A DNA stretch of 64,000 nt from Pannonibacter anstelovis (GTDB taxonomy: Bacteria > Pseudomonadota > Alphaproteobacteria > Rhizobiales > Stappiaceae), in assembly GCF_036881715.1 (NCBI RefSeq), contig NZ_JBAKBF010000001.1:1-64000 (forward strand). Reading direction: 5' to 3'. Both the position numbers and the translations under genes were made by a program. Positions 15,979 to 24,778 of this stretch are shown one piece after another. The notes under the pieces are model-generated. The model was not told the DNA's origin. It saw only the letters and a program-made list of their open reading frames with translations, and did not search any database. Position 1 is the stretch's first letter; the number at the start of each line of letters is the position of its first letter.

Positions 15979-16064
15979 GAAAGGAAGATCATGTCCTGCA
16001 CTCTGCCTAGTGCGGCCACCGGGATGGCGCGGGCAGGGGCTCCGCCAATACGGAGCGGCGCGGA

Positions 16065-16232
16065 TTACTTGATCTTGGTTTCCTTGAACTCGACGTGCTT
16101 CTTGGCAACCGGGTCGTACTTCCGCATGGACATCTTTTCAGTCATGGTGCGGGAGTTCTTCTTGGTCACGTAGAAGAAACCGGTGTCAGCGGTGGAAAGC
16201 AGCTTGATCTTGATGGTGGTCGCCTTGGCCAT
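16065..16232 (-). CDS. rpmG: 50S ribosomal protein L33
   Basis: 55 residues, MAKATTIKIKLLSTAD and so on, with the family motif GFFYVTKKNSRT and a basic C-terminus ending ETKIK. This is the cysteine-free (zinc-independent, C-minus) form of L33. It follows the NUDIX-DUF983-rnr-topA group in the arrangement common in Hyphomicrobiales, but it has its own promoter-like sequence and terminator. Confidence 0.97.
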   Translation of the reverse strand: MAKATTIKIKLLSTADTGFFYVTKKNSRTMTEKMSMRKYDPVAKKHVEFKETKIK

Positions 16233-16328
16233 AGCCTTCGATCCTGTTCTGGTTAGTCCGGCAAACGCTCAATGCGGCCAGTCTCTGGCGCCCTTTGAGT
16301 TCGCTGCGGTGTCACGAAATCAGGGCGC

Positions 16329-16356
16329 AAACTACTCATAAGCCAGCCAAAGTCAA
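16329..16356 (-). promoter_or_regulatory. Putative promoter of rpmG
   Basis: On the minus strand TTGACT (16356-16351) and TAGTTT (16334-16329) are separated by 16 bases, about 95 bases before the rpmG start. This is an inferred housekeeping promoter. Confidence 0.4.
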
Positions 16357-16396
16357 GCTCTGGCGCGGGCTCGCCGCAAAATTCCCCGGCAATGGC

Positions 16397-17143
16397 TCAG
16401 ATCAGCTCCCGGGCGAAGCCGTTTCCACGTGCATAATAGAGCGGAACCGGTGTTTCCGGCGCCAGATCCGGGTCATGAGCAAGCCTTTCGGCAAGATCGG
16501 AGAGAATCTTCTGGGTGATGATGGGCAGGTCCGCATCGCGCGTTTCTGCCAGAGTCAGCCAGGCGATGTCCTCAAGTTCCCCCGAAGGGCCGGTGCCCTG
16601 CGGCAGCCGGTCCGCGATTCCATCGGCAAAGACGGCCAGAAAACGCGTGTCGAAGCGGCGCGGGCGGCCCGGCGGCGTGATGGCGCGGGCGACCATGCGC
16701 ACGGGCGAAAGGTCAAGCTCGATGCCCCGCTCCGAGAAGGCCTGAAAATCACCTTTTGCTGGCCACTGGCGCCCGGTCCGGCGGCCGATGAAGAGGCCAG
16801 CCTCCTCGTAGGTTTCGCGCACGGCGGCCACCGCAAGCGCCTTGAGGCGCGAGGGCGTCAGCTTGCCGCCCTTTGGCAGCACGGCAAGCTTGCGCTCCAC
16901 TTCCGGATGATAGCTGGAAGAGACAGCCACACGGGAATCGCCCGGGTCCACCCGCCCGCCGGGGAAGACGAACTTGCCCGGCATGAAGGTGTGGCGCTGA
17001 TGGCGCTTGCCCATGAGCACGCGCAAGGCGCTGCCGCTGCGGTCCAGAATCAGCAGCGTCGAGGCGTCCTTGGGGCGGATATAGGCGTGGCCCGTGTGCG
17101 TCTGGGCTTCCTTGTGGAGGGCGGCAAGGCCTTCGTCGCTCAT
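16397..17143 (-). CDS. NUDIX hydrolase
   Basis: 248 residues. The Nudix box is visible as a split GGRVDPGDS segment and the helix AVAAVRETYEEAGLFIG around residues 105-120, which carries the REx2EE metal ligands. It would cleave a nucleoside-diphosphate-linked metabolite, possibly a CoA or ADP-ribose derivative. The ~40-residue insert between the GG and RE elements is longer than in MutT. It starts 15 bases after the DUF983 gene and is probably the last gene of the topA-rnr transcript. Confidence 0.9.
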   Translation of the reverse strand: MSDEGLAALHKEAQTHTGHAYIRPKDASTLLILDRSGSALRVLMGKRHQRHTFMPGKFVFPGGRVDPGDSRVAVSSSYHPEVERKLAVLPKGGKLTPSRLKALAVAAVRETYEEAGLFIGRRTGRQWPAKGDFQAFSERGIELDLSPVRMVARAITPPGRPRRFDTRFLAVFADGIADRLPQGTGPSGELEDIAWLTLAETRDADLPIITQKILSDLAERLAHDPDLAPETPVPLYYARGNGFARELI

Positions 17144-17158
17144 GTCAGGCTCAGCTTC

Positions 17159-17626
17159 TCAGGGGCTGCGGTGGCTTGCAGCAGGATCCGGTTCGGGCAG
17201 GTCCTCGATGGCTTCGGGGTCGAAGCCATGCATGTAGAGCGCCCATTGCAGGCCAATCAGAGCACCTTTGACCGGGCGCAGGAAGCCCAGTGAAAGGATG
17301 AGGGTCAGCGGCAGCCACAGGGCCATATGGATCCACACAGCCGGACGCCAGGCAAATTCCACCGCCATCATGGCCGGCACGATGATGTGGCCAACAATGG
17401 TAATGGTAAAATAGGGCGGGGCGTCATCGGCGCGCTGGTGATGCAGCTCCTCACCGCACACACTGCAGGCCGGGTTCACCGTCAGATAGCCGGTGAAGAT
17501 CTTCCCCTCGCCGCATGCCGGGCACCGGCAGGAAAAGCCGCGCAGGATTGCTTGTCCCACATTGCGCTTCGGCTTTTCACGAACAGGTTCCTCAGGGCCT
17601 CCCCCCGTCAGATACTGCAAGCCCAT
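17159..17626 (-). CDS. DUF983 zinc-ribbon membrane protein
   Basis: 155 residues. Two CxxC pairs (CPACGEG, CSVCGEE) form a probable zinc ribbon in the N-terminal half. Two transmembrane helices follow (about 72-90 and 97-115). The function of DUF983 is unknown. It sits two bases after rnr and before the NUDIX gene, an arrangement common in Hyphomicrobiales. Confidence 0.9.
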   Translation of the reverse strand: MGLQYLTGGGPEEPVREKPKRNVGQAILRGFSCRCPACGEGKIFTGYLTVNPACSVCGEELHHQRADDAPPYFTITIVGHIIVPAMMAVEFAWRPAVWIHMALWLPLTLILSLGFLRPVKGALIGLQWALYMHGFDPEAIEDLPEPDPAASHRSP

Positions 17627-17628
17627 GA

Positions 17629-20001
17629 CTACCTTTTCCCCCTCCGTCCCGGGGTGAAGCCGCCTTTGCGGGCGGGTGAACTGCGCCCGCCCGGCCCTGA
17701 CGAGCCGCCCTTCCGGCGTGCGCCCTTGGCGGTGATGCGCCCCTCGCTCAGCAATGCAAACCGCAAGGCTCCGGCAAAGGGGGCCGCTTCCACCAGCTCG
17801 ACTTCTACCTTGTCACCAAGCTGGTGGGTTTCGCCAGTCCTCTCGCCGATCAGCGCATGCGACGCTTCGTCATAGCGGTAGTAGTCGTGGCCGATGGTCG
17901 AGGCCGGGATGAAGCCATCCGCGCCCGTGTCATCCAGCTTGATGAACATGCCCGACTTGACGACGCCCGCAATGCGGCCCGTGAAGCGGGCGCCGACGCG
18001 CTCGCTCATCCACAGGGCGATCAGCCGGTCGATGGTGTCGCGCTCGGTCAGCATGGCCCGGCGCTCGGCGGCGGAGACTTCCGCGCCGATGGCCGCGAGC
18101 TTGCCGCCGATTTCCTCCGGCAGGCCATCGGAGCCGAATCCCAGCGCCCGGATCAGCCCGCGGTGCACGATAAGGTCGGCATAGCGGCGGATGGGCGAGG
18201 TGAAATGGGCATAGCGGCGCAGGTTGAGGCCGAAATGGCCGATGTTGTCCGGCGCATACTCGGCCTGAGCCTGTGAGCGCAGGATCACCTCGTTGACCAG
18301 ATGGGCCTGCGGCGTGTCCTTCACCTTGGCCAGAATGCCGTTGAAGGTGGCAGGACGCAGGCCGCCGGCGGACGGCAGCTTCATGCCGAGGGTGGACAGA
18401 AAGTCCTTCAGCGACTGCAGCTTCTCCGGGCTCGATGCATCATGGATACGGTAGAGCAGGGGCACTTTCCGCTTTTCCAGCGTCTCGGCAGCCGAAACGT
18501 TGGCCTGAATCATGCACTCCTCGATCAGCTTGTGCGCATCAAGGCGGTCCGGGATGAAGACGTAATCGACCGTGCCATCCGCCTTCAGCTTGATCTTGCG
18601 CTCCGGCAGGTCAAGATCCAGCGGCTCGCGGGCATCACGGCCACGGGTCAGGCATTCATAGGCCGCCCACAGGGGCTTGAGGATGGGCTCCAGCAGCGGG
18701 CCGGTCTTGTCATCCGTCTGGCCGTCGATGGCCGCCTGCGCCTGTTGATAGGAGAGCTTGGCAGCAGAGCGGATCAGCACCCGGTGGAACGTGTGCGCGA
18801 TCTTGCGGCCGGTCTTGTCGAAGACCATGCGCACGGCCATGGAGGGGCGGTCAACGCCCTCCTTCAGCGAGCACAGATCGTTCGAGATGCGCTCCGGCAG
18901 CATCGGGATCACCCGGTCGGGGAAATAGACCGAGTTGCCGCGCAGATGCGCTTCCCGGTCCAGCGCCGTGCCGGGCCGGACATAGTGGGCGACATCGGCA
19001 ATGGCGACAAAGACCACATGGCCGCCTTCGTTTGCCGGGTCCTCGTCGGCTTCCGCATAGACCGCGTCGTCGTGGTCCTTGGCGTCTGCCGGATCGATGG
19101 TGATGAAGGGAATCTTGCGCCAGTCCTCGCGCTTGCCAAGCGTCACCGGCTGGGCGCGCTCGGCCTCCAGTTCGACGGCGGCAGGGAAGACATGGGGGAT
19201 GCCATGGCTCTGCAGCGCGATTTCGGAGACGGCCATTTCCGACTTCAGCGAGCCGAAGCGGCGCACGATCCGGGCCTTCGGCGCGCCGTAGCGGCCAATG
19301 CGGGTGATCTCGACGCTGACAAGATCGCCATCCACCGCCTCTTTCAGGTCGGAGGTGTCGATGTCGAGTTCGCGCTGCTTGCGGTCGATGGGCTCCAGAT
19401 AGGGCGGCATGTGCCCGGCGCGTTCGCGCAGGATGCCAAGGATGGCGCCCTGCTGGCGTTCCAACAGCTTCAGCACACGTGCAGCGTGGGCGGCTTCCGG
19501 GCCGGGATCAAGGTCGGCAAGGCGCACCAGCGCCCGGTCACCGATGCCTGGCGTTGCGCCGCGCGGCGTATCGCGGCCCGTCAGCACCAGCACTTTCGGC
19601 GGTGCGCCTGCCTCTTCGTCCCAGTTCACCGGTTCGCCCAGCAATTCGCCATGGGCATCGCGGGCGTTGAGATAGACCACGAAAACGGGCGGCAGGTCGC
19701 CGGGGCGGATCAGGCGCTTCTGACGCTTTTCGACGACGCCTTCCTCGGCCAGATCCTTGAGGATGCGCTTCAGCTGGATGCGGGCAGCGCCGACGATGCC
19801 GAAATGGCGCGCCACTTCCCGCTTGCCTGCCTTGCCCGGGTTTTCTGCGACAAAGGCAAGGATGTCCTCGCGCGAGGGAAAGGCGCCCGGCGTCTTGGCC
19901 GGTTTTGCGGCCCTGCCGCCGGATTTCGGTGCGCTCTTGCGGGTGCGGGCGGGGCGCTGATCGGATGCGCCGCCGCCGCCGTGGGTGCGTTTCGTGGTCA
20001 A
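17629..20001 (-). CDS. rnr: Ribonuclease R
   Basis: 790 residues. This RNB-family 3'-5' exoribonuclease degrades structured RNA. The order is an N-terminal helix-turn-helix and cold-shock region, the RNB catalytic core with FITIDPADAKDHDDAVY (metal-binding Asp residues) near 310, and an S1 domain (GARFTGRIAGVVKSGMFI). The Lys/Arg/Gly-rich tail ends RRGKR. The start is TTG 20001, which overlaps the topA stop in TTGA with GAGG upstream, so translation is coupled to topA. Confidence 0.96.
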   Translation of the reverse strand: MTTKRTHGGGGASDQRPARTRKSAPKSGGRAAKPAKTPGAFPSREDILAFVAENPGKAGKREVARHFGIVGAARIQLKRILKDLAEEGVVEKRQKRLIRPGDLPPVFVVYLNARDAHGELLGEPVNWDEEAGAPPKVLVLTGRDTPRGATPGIGDRALVRLADLDPGPEAAHAARVLKLLERQQGAILGILRERAGHMPPYLEPIDRKQRELDIDTSDLKEAVDGDLVSVEITRIGRYGAPKARIVRRFGSLKSEMAVSEIALQSHGIPHVFPAAVELEAERAQPVTLGKREDWRKIPFITIDPADAKDHDDAVYAEADEDPANEGGHVVFVAIADVAHYVRPGTALDREAHLRGNSVYFPDRVIPMLPERISNDLCSLKEGVDRPSMAVRMVFDKTGRKIAHTFHRVLIRSAAKLSYQQAQAAIDGQTDDKTGPLLEPILKPLWAAYECLTRGRDAREPLDLDLPERKIKLKADGTVDYVFIPDRLDAHKLIEECMIQANVSAAETLEKRKVPLLYRIHDASSPEKLQSLKDFLSTLGMKLPSAGGLRPATFNGILAKVKDTPQAHLVNEVILRSQAQAEYAPDNIGHFGLNLRRYAHFTSPIRRYADLIVHRGLIRALGFGSDGLPEEIGGKLAAIGAEVSAAERRAMLTERDTIDRLIALWMSERVGARFTGRIAGVVKSGMFIKLDDTGADGFIPASTIGHDYYRYDEASHALIGERTGETHQLGDKVEVELVEAAPFAGALRFALLSEGRITAKGARRKGGSSGPGGRSSPARKGGFTPGRRGKR

Positions 20002-22751
20002 TTGGCCTCGTCTGCGGCAGTGCTGCCGGCTTTGGATCTGCTTTTGGCAGGCGCTTTCGCGGCTGTTGTCTTCGCCGTTGCGGTTCTCGCCTTGGCTGCC
20101 GTGGTCTTCCTGGCTGCCGCCTTCTTCGGCGCAGCCTCGCCGTCCTCAGCCTTTTCAGCTTTCTTCGGGGCAGCCTTCTTGGTGGGCGCAGCCTTCTTGG
20201 CAGCCGGCTTTTTCGCCGCTGCCTTCTTGCCGCCGCCCTTGGCCGCAATCAGCTCCAGCGCCTGCTCCACCGTCACGGCCTGCGGGTCAGTGCCCTTGGG
20301 CAAGGTTGCGTTGACCTTGCCCCAGTTGACGTAAGGCCCGTAGCGGCCATCGCGCACGGTGATTGGGCCGCCATCGGGGTGCTCGCCCAGCTCCTTCAGC
20401 GCAGCAGGCGCTGTACGGCCCCGGGGGCCCTTGGCACGCTTTTCTGCCAGAAGATCGACGGCGCGGTTGATGCCGGCGGAGAACACCTCATCGGCGGAGG
20501 AGAGGTTTGCATAGGTACCGTCATGCAGCACGAAGGGGCCGAAGCGCCCGATGCCGGCCGAGATCATCTTGCCATCTTCCGGATGCGGGCCGATTTCGCG
20601 GGGCAGGGACAGCAGCTGCAAGGCCTTGTCCAGCGTGATATCCGCCGCAGACCAGCCACGGGGCAGGGAGGCGCGCTTGGGCTTGGCTTCCTCGCCCAGC
20701 TGCACGTAAGGGCCAAAACGGCCCGTGCGCAGGGAGACCTCCAGCCCGGTTTCCGGGTCGGTGCCCAGCACCTTCGGGCCATCGGCAGCCGCTTCCCCGT
20801 CCTCGCCCTCGGCACCGCGTGCCAGCTGGCGGGTGTAATTGCATTCGGGGTAGTTGTTGCAGCCGATGAAGGCGCCGAAGCGGCTGACCTTCAGCGACAG
20901 CTGGCCGGTGGCGCAGGACGGGCATGCGCGCGGGTCTTTGCCCTCTTCCTTCACGGGGAAGATATGGGCGGCCAGCAGCTCGTTCAGCGCGTCGATCACC
21001 TGTGCAACGCGCAGATCCTTCGTTTCGGCCACGGCGGCGGAGAAATCGCGCCAGAAGGCGGCCAGCACTTCGCGCCAGGACAGCTCACCGGCAGAAATCC
21101 GGTCCAGCTGCTCTTCAAGGCTCGCGGTGAAGTCGAACTCCACATAGCGGGAGAAGAAGCTCTCGAGGAAGGCCGTGACGATGCGGCCCTTGTCCTGCGG
21201 CACCAGCTGCTTCTTGTCGAGATCCACATATTCGCGGTCGCGCAGGGTCTGCAGCGTCGAGGCATAGGTGGAAGGCCGGCCGATGCCCAGCTCTTCCATC
21301 TTCTTGACGAGGCTGGCTTCCGTGTAGCGCGGCGGCGGCGTGGTGAAATGCTGGCTGGCATCAATGCCCGGCTTGCCGTCAACAGCGGCAAGGTTCAGCG
21401 GCGCGCCATCATCCACGGCCGGCAGGCGGCGGGAATCCTCGTCCTCGTCGTCATCCCGGCCTTCCTGATAAAGCGCGAGGAAGCCGTCAAAGCGGACAAC
21501 AGAGCCGGTTGCGCGCAGGGCGGCGTGCTTGCCGGAGCCGCTGGCGTCAATGTCGATGGTGGTGCGCTCCAGCACGGCCGATTCCATCTGGCTGGCCATG
21601 GTGCGCTTCCAGATCAGCTCGTAAAGCCGGGCCTGATCGGGATCGAGGAAACGGGCGACATCGCGCGGGCGGCGGCCAAGGTCAGTCGGGCGCACGGCTT
21701 CGTGCGCTTCCTGGGCGTTCTTGGCCTTGGAGGAATAGAAGCGCGGCTTTTCGGGAACGTATTTGTCGCCAAAGTCGCTGGCAATGACGCGGCGGGCGGC
21801 AGCAATGGCTTCGCCGGCGATCTGCACGCCGTCGGTACGCATATAGGTGATGAGACCGGTGGTCTCGCCGCCGAGCGTGATACCCTCATAAAGCTTCTGC
21901 GCCACCTGCATGGTGCGGGACGCGGAGAAGCCGAGCTTGCGGGAAGCTTCCTGCTGCAGCGTCGAGGTGGTGAAGGGCGGCTGCGGATTGCGCTTTGCGG
22001 GCTTGGAGACAACGCTCTCCACCCGGTAGCTGGCGCCTTCCAGCATGCGCTTGATGGTCTGTGCCTGCTCTTCGGTCTTGATGTCGAGGCGGCCGAGCTT
22101 CTTGCCGTCAAAGCCCACCACGGCGGCGGTGAAGCCGTCACCCTTCGGCGTCTTCAGGCTGGCGAGGATAGACCAGTACTCTTCCTTGACGAAGGTTTCG
22201 ATCTCCATTTCCCGGTCGCAGATGAGGCGCAGCGCCACGGACTGCACACGTCCGGCAGAGCGCGCACCCGGCAGCTTGCGCCACAGGACGGGGGAGAGGG
22301 TGAAGCCGACGAGATAATCGAGCGCACGGCGGGCGAGATAGGCATCCACCAGCGGCGTGTCGATCGGGCGCGGATTCTTCATCGCTTCCAGGATCGACTG
22401 CTTGGTGATGGCGTTGAAGACGACGCGCTCGACCGGAATGTCCTTGAGCACCTTCTTCTTCTGCAGCACATCCAGCACGTGCCAGGAAATAGCCTCTCCT
22501 TCGCGATCCGGGTCAGTTGCGAGGATCAGGCGGTCGGCCCCCTTCACTGCGGCGGCGATCTCGTTGAGGCGCTTCTGGGACTTGCTGTCCACCTCCCAGA
22601 TCATGGCAAAGTCCTCGTCAGGACGGACGGAGCCATCCTTCGCCGGCAAGTCGCGCACGTGACCATAGGATGCCAGAACGTGATAGTCCGATCCCAGGTA
22701 TTTGTTGATCGTCTTGGCCTTGGCCGGCGATTCCACAATGACGATGTTCAT
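19998..22751 (-). CDS. topA: DNA topoisomerase I
   Basis: 917 residues. This type IA topoisomerase relaxes negative supercoils. The Toprim domain begins MNIVIVESPAKAKTINKYLG with the acidic triad in ATDPDREGEAISWH. The active-site tyrosine lies in GLITYMRTDG. A four-cysteine zinc finger follows (CPSC...GCNNYPEC, near residue 600), then repeated topo C-terminal modules and a long Lys/Ala-rich tail. ATG 22751 is the start by homology; upstream in-frame codons are not supported. It is immediately upstream of rnr. Confidence 0.97.
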   Translation of the reverse strand: MNIVIVESPAKAKTINKYLGSDYHVLASYGHVRDLPAKDGSVRPDEDFAMIWEVDSKSQKRLNEIAAAVKGADRLILATDPDREGEAISWHVLDVLQKKKVLKDIPVERVVFNAITKQSILEAMKNPRPIDTPLVDAYLARRALDYLVGFTLSPVLWRKLPGARSAGRVQSVALRLICDREMEIETFVKEEYWSILASLKTPKGDGFTAAVVGFDGKKLGRLDIKTEEQAQTIKRMLEGASYRVESVVSKPAKRNPQPPFTTSTLQQEASRKLGFSASRTMQVAQKLYEGITLGGETTGLITYMRTDGVQIAGEAIAAARRVIASDFGDKYVPEKPRFYSSKAKNAQEAHEAVRPTDLGRRPRDVARFLDPDQARLYELIWKRTMASQMESAVLERTTIDIDASGSGKHAALRATGSVVRFDGFLALYQEGRDDDEDEDSRRLPAVDDGAPLNLAAVDGKPGIDASQHFTTPPPRYTEASLVKKMEELGIGRPSTYASTLQTLRDREYVDLDKKQLVPQDKGRIVTAFLESFFSRYVEFDFTASLEEQLDRISAGELSWREVLAAFWRDFSAAVAETKDLRVAQVIDALNELLAAHIFPVKEEGKDPRACPSCATGQLSLKVSRFGAFIGCNNYPECNYTRQLARGAEGEDGEAAADGPKVLGTDPETGLEVSLRTGRFGPYVQLGEEAKPKRASLPRGWSAADITLDKALQLLSLPREIGPHPEDGKMISAGIGRFGPFVLHDGTYANLSSADEVFSAGINRAVDLLAEKRAKGPRGRTAPAALKELGEHPDGGPITVRDGRYGPYVNWGKVNATLPKGTDPQAVTVEQALELIAAKGGGKKAAAKKPAAKKAAPTKKAAPKKAEKAEDGEAAPKKAAARKTTAAKARTATAKTTAAKAPAKSRSKAGSTAADEAN

Positions 22752-22964
22752 CACAATCCAGAAGCTGGTGAGCGGGCCGTGACCAGATCGTCCGGCCGTT
22801 TCCGCTGCAAATTCTTGTTCCCCCGGCAACGATCAAGGATCGCAAGCCGCCTGTCAAATGACCGTTTGTGGACAGAAGGTCAAGCCACGCTTGTGATTCT
22901 GCCTGTTTGAACTCTCTGCAGCACCGGGAGCTGACGGGGGCTTTTGCCTTTTGAACGGCGCAGA

Positions 22965-24104
22965 TCAACTGGTCAGGCTGACCCTCTGGCCGGAGTGGCG
23001 TTCCAGCCGGCCGGCGAGTTCCAGTTCCAGGAGCATCACGTGGACGGCGCGGGCGGAGAGGCGGGTGTCGCGGATGAGTTCGTCGATGCCAACCGGCGTC
23101 GGGCCGAGGGCTTCGATGAGGCGGGCGCGGGCGCTGTCTTCCGGCAGGTTGCCGTCCGGGCCCTCCCAGGAAGGTTCTTCAAGGTCCAGTTCCGGCGGCA
23201 GATCGGGCGCGGCGCGGTTGCCGATGGCTTCCAGAATGTCGGCGGTGGATGTGATCAGCTGCGCGCCCTGCCGGATCAGGTGATTGCAGCCCTCGCAGCG
23301 CGGATCGAGCGGCGAGCCGGGCACGGCGAGGATTTCGCGGTTCTGTTCCAGCGCGAAGCGGGCAGTATGCAGCGAGCCGGACCCCTTGGCCGCTTCCACC
23401 ACGATCACCGCCAGCGACAGGCCGGAAATGATGCGGTTCCGGCGGGGAAAGTCGCGTCCGCGCGGGCTCCAGCCGAAAGGCATTTCGCTGATGGCATTGC
23501 CGCCTGCAGCCAGAAGCCGCTCCAGCAGGCTGGCGTGCTCGGGCGGGTAGAGCACATTCACCCCGCCTGCAAAGACGGCGACGGTGCCAAAGCCCATGGA
23601 GGCTTCATGCGCGGCGGCATCAATGCCGCGGGCGAGGCCTGAGACGATGGTGAAACCCGCCTGAGAAAGCTCTCCGGCGAGCTGTGCCGCAAACTTGCGG
23701 CCTGCCAGCGAGGCATTGCGCGCTCCGACGATGGCAAGGGCTCTGGGATTGGCGAGGGTGCTGCCGTTTCCGCGCACGGAGATGAGTGGCGGCGGGCCGT
23801 CGATATGGCGCAGGTGCGGAGGATAATCTGCCTCACCCATGGCCACGAGCCGTGCTCCGGCGCGGGCATGGGCTTCGAGTTCGGCTTCCGCGTCAGCCAG
23901 TGAACAGATGCGAATGGCAGTCTTGCCGCCCTTGCGGGACAGTTCGGGCAGGGCCTCGATGGCCGCCTCCGCCGAGCCGCAATGGTTGACGAGGCCGCGG
24001 AACGTGGCCGGGCCAACGTTTTCCGAGCGGATCAGCCGCAGCCAGGCGAGACGTTGACGGTCGCTCAGGACAATCGTTCTGCCGGGCTGCGGGCCTGTCT
24101 TCAT
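22965..24104 (-). CDS. dprA: DNA-processing protein DprA
   Basis: 379 residues. DprA (Smf) loads RecA onto incoming single-stranded DNA in transformation. A helical SAM-like N-terminus precedes the Rossmann core with ALAIVGARNASLAGRKFA, SGLARGID and FPRRNRIISGLS. A C-terminal winged helix (GPTPVGIDELIRDTRLSA) ends the protein. Its start overlaps the plsY stop in ATGA. Transformation genes other than dprA are not in the window. Confidence 0.96.
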   Translation of the reverse strand: MKTGPQPGRTIVLSDRQRLAWLRLIRSENVGPATFRGLVNHCGSAEAAIEALPELSRKGGKTAIRICSLADAEAELEAHARAGARLVAMGEADYPPHLRHIDGPPPLISVRGNGSTLANPRALAIVGARNASLAGRKFAAQLAGELSQAGFTIVSGLARGIDAAAHEASMGFGTVAVFAGGVNVLYPPEHASLLERLLAAGGNAISEMPFGWSPRGRDFPRRNRIISGLSLAVIVVEAAKGSGSLHTARFALEQNREILAVPGSPLDPRCEGCNHLIRQGAQLITSTADILEAIGNRAAPDLPPELDLEEPSWEGPDGNLPEDSARARLIEALGPTPVGIDELIRDTRLSARAVHVMLLELELAGRLERHSGQRVSLTS

Positions 24105-24754
24105 GATGGCGTGTCTGACCCTTCAGGTGCTTCGGTCTTGGCCTTGGAACCGATCTTCGATTCCGTGCCGCTCAGAAGCCGGCGGATATTCTCGTGGTGC
24201 TTGGCCCACAGGAAGGCGGTCAGCAGCGCGAAGACGAGCGCAAGCTGCATCTGACCCAGCAGCACCAGCACAACAGGGCTGATGAGGCTGGCGATCAGGG
24301 CCGACAGAGAGGAGAAGCGGAAGAGATACGCGGCAAGGATCCAGCTGAGCGCAAAGACGATGCCTGCCTGCCAGCTGAGGCCGAGCAGGATGCCCAGATA
24401 GGTCGCCACGCCCTTGCCGCCCTTGAAGCCGAGCCAGACCGGGAAAATATGCCCGAGGAAGGCGGCAAGACCGGCGAGCATCGCGGCGGAGGGGCCGAAG
24501 AAATAGCCAGCGATCAGCACCGCGACTGTGCCCTTCAGCGCATCACCCAGCAGCGTTGCTGCCGCCAGCGACTTGCGGCCCGTGCGCAGCACATTCGTCG
24601 TGCCGATGTTGCCCGAGCCGATCTTGCGGATATCGCCAAGGCCCGCCATGCGGGTGATGACGAGACCAAAGGGGATCGAGCCCAGCAGATAGCCGAGGGC
24701 GAGGGAGGCGAAAATCAGATGCGGGGCAAGATCAAATGAAAGCGCGGTGTCCAC
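24101..24754 (-). CDS. plsY: Acyl-phosphate:glycerol-3-phosphate acyltransferase PlsY
   Basis: 217 residues, with five or more membrane segments. It transfers the acyl group from acyl-phosphate to glycerol 3-phosphate, the first step of phospholipid synthesis. The three conserved loops are present: GSIPFG, GSGNIGTTNVLR and GFKGGKGVAT. The start is GTG with CGGAG upstream. It lies between pyrC and dprA in one minus-strand run. Confidence 0.96.
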   Translation of the reverse strand: MDTALSFDLAPHLIFASLALGYLLGSIPFGLVITRMAGLGDIRKIGSGNIGTTNVLRTGRKSLAAATLLGDALKGTVAVLIAGYFFGPSAAMLAGLAAFLGHIFPVWLGFKGGKGVATYLGILLGLSWQAGIVFALSWILAAYLFRFSSLSALIASLISPVVLVLLGQMQLALVFALLTAFLWAKHHENIRRLLSGTESKIGSKAKTEAPEGSDTPS

Positions 24755-24778
24755 GCGTTTATCTCCGGTGGTGTTACG

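Noticed and set aside
18301..20334. Long plus-strand frame opposite rnr
   Set aside because: It is a shadow of RNase R with compositionally odd protein and no ribosome site.
19905..22910. Very long open frame (about 1000 codons) on the plus strand opposite topA
   Set aside because: It is antisense to topA and rnr, has no recognisable domain, and is explained by high GC depleting stop codons opposite real genes.
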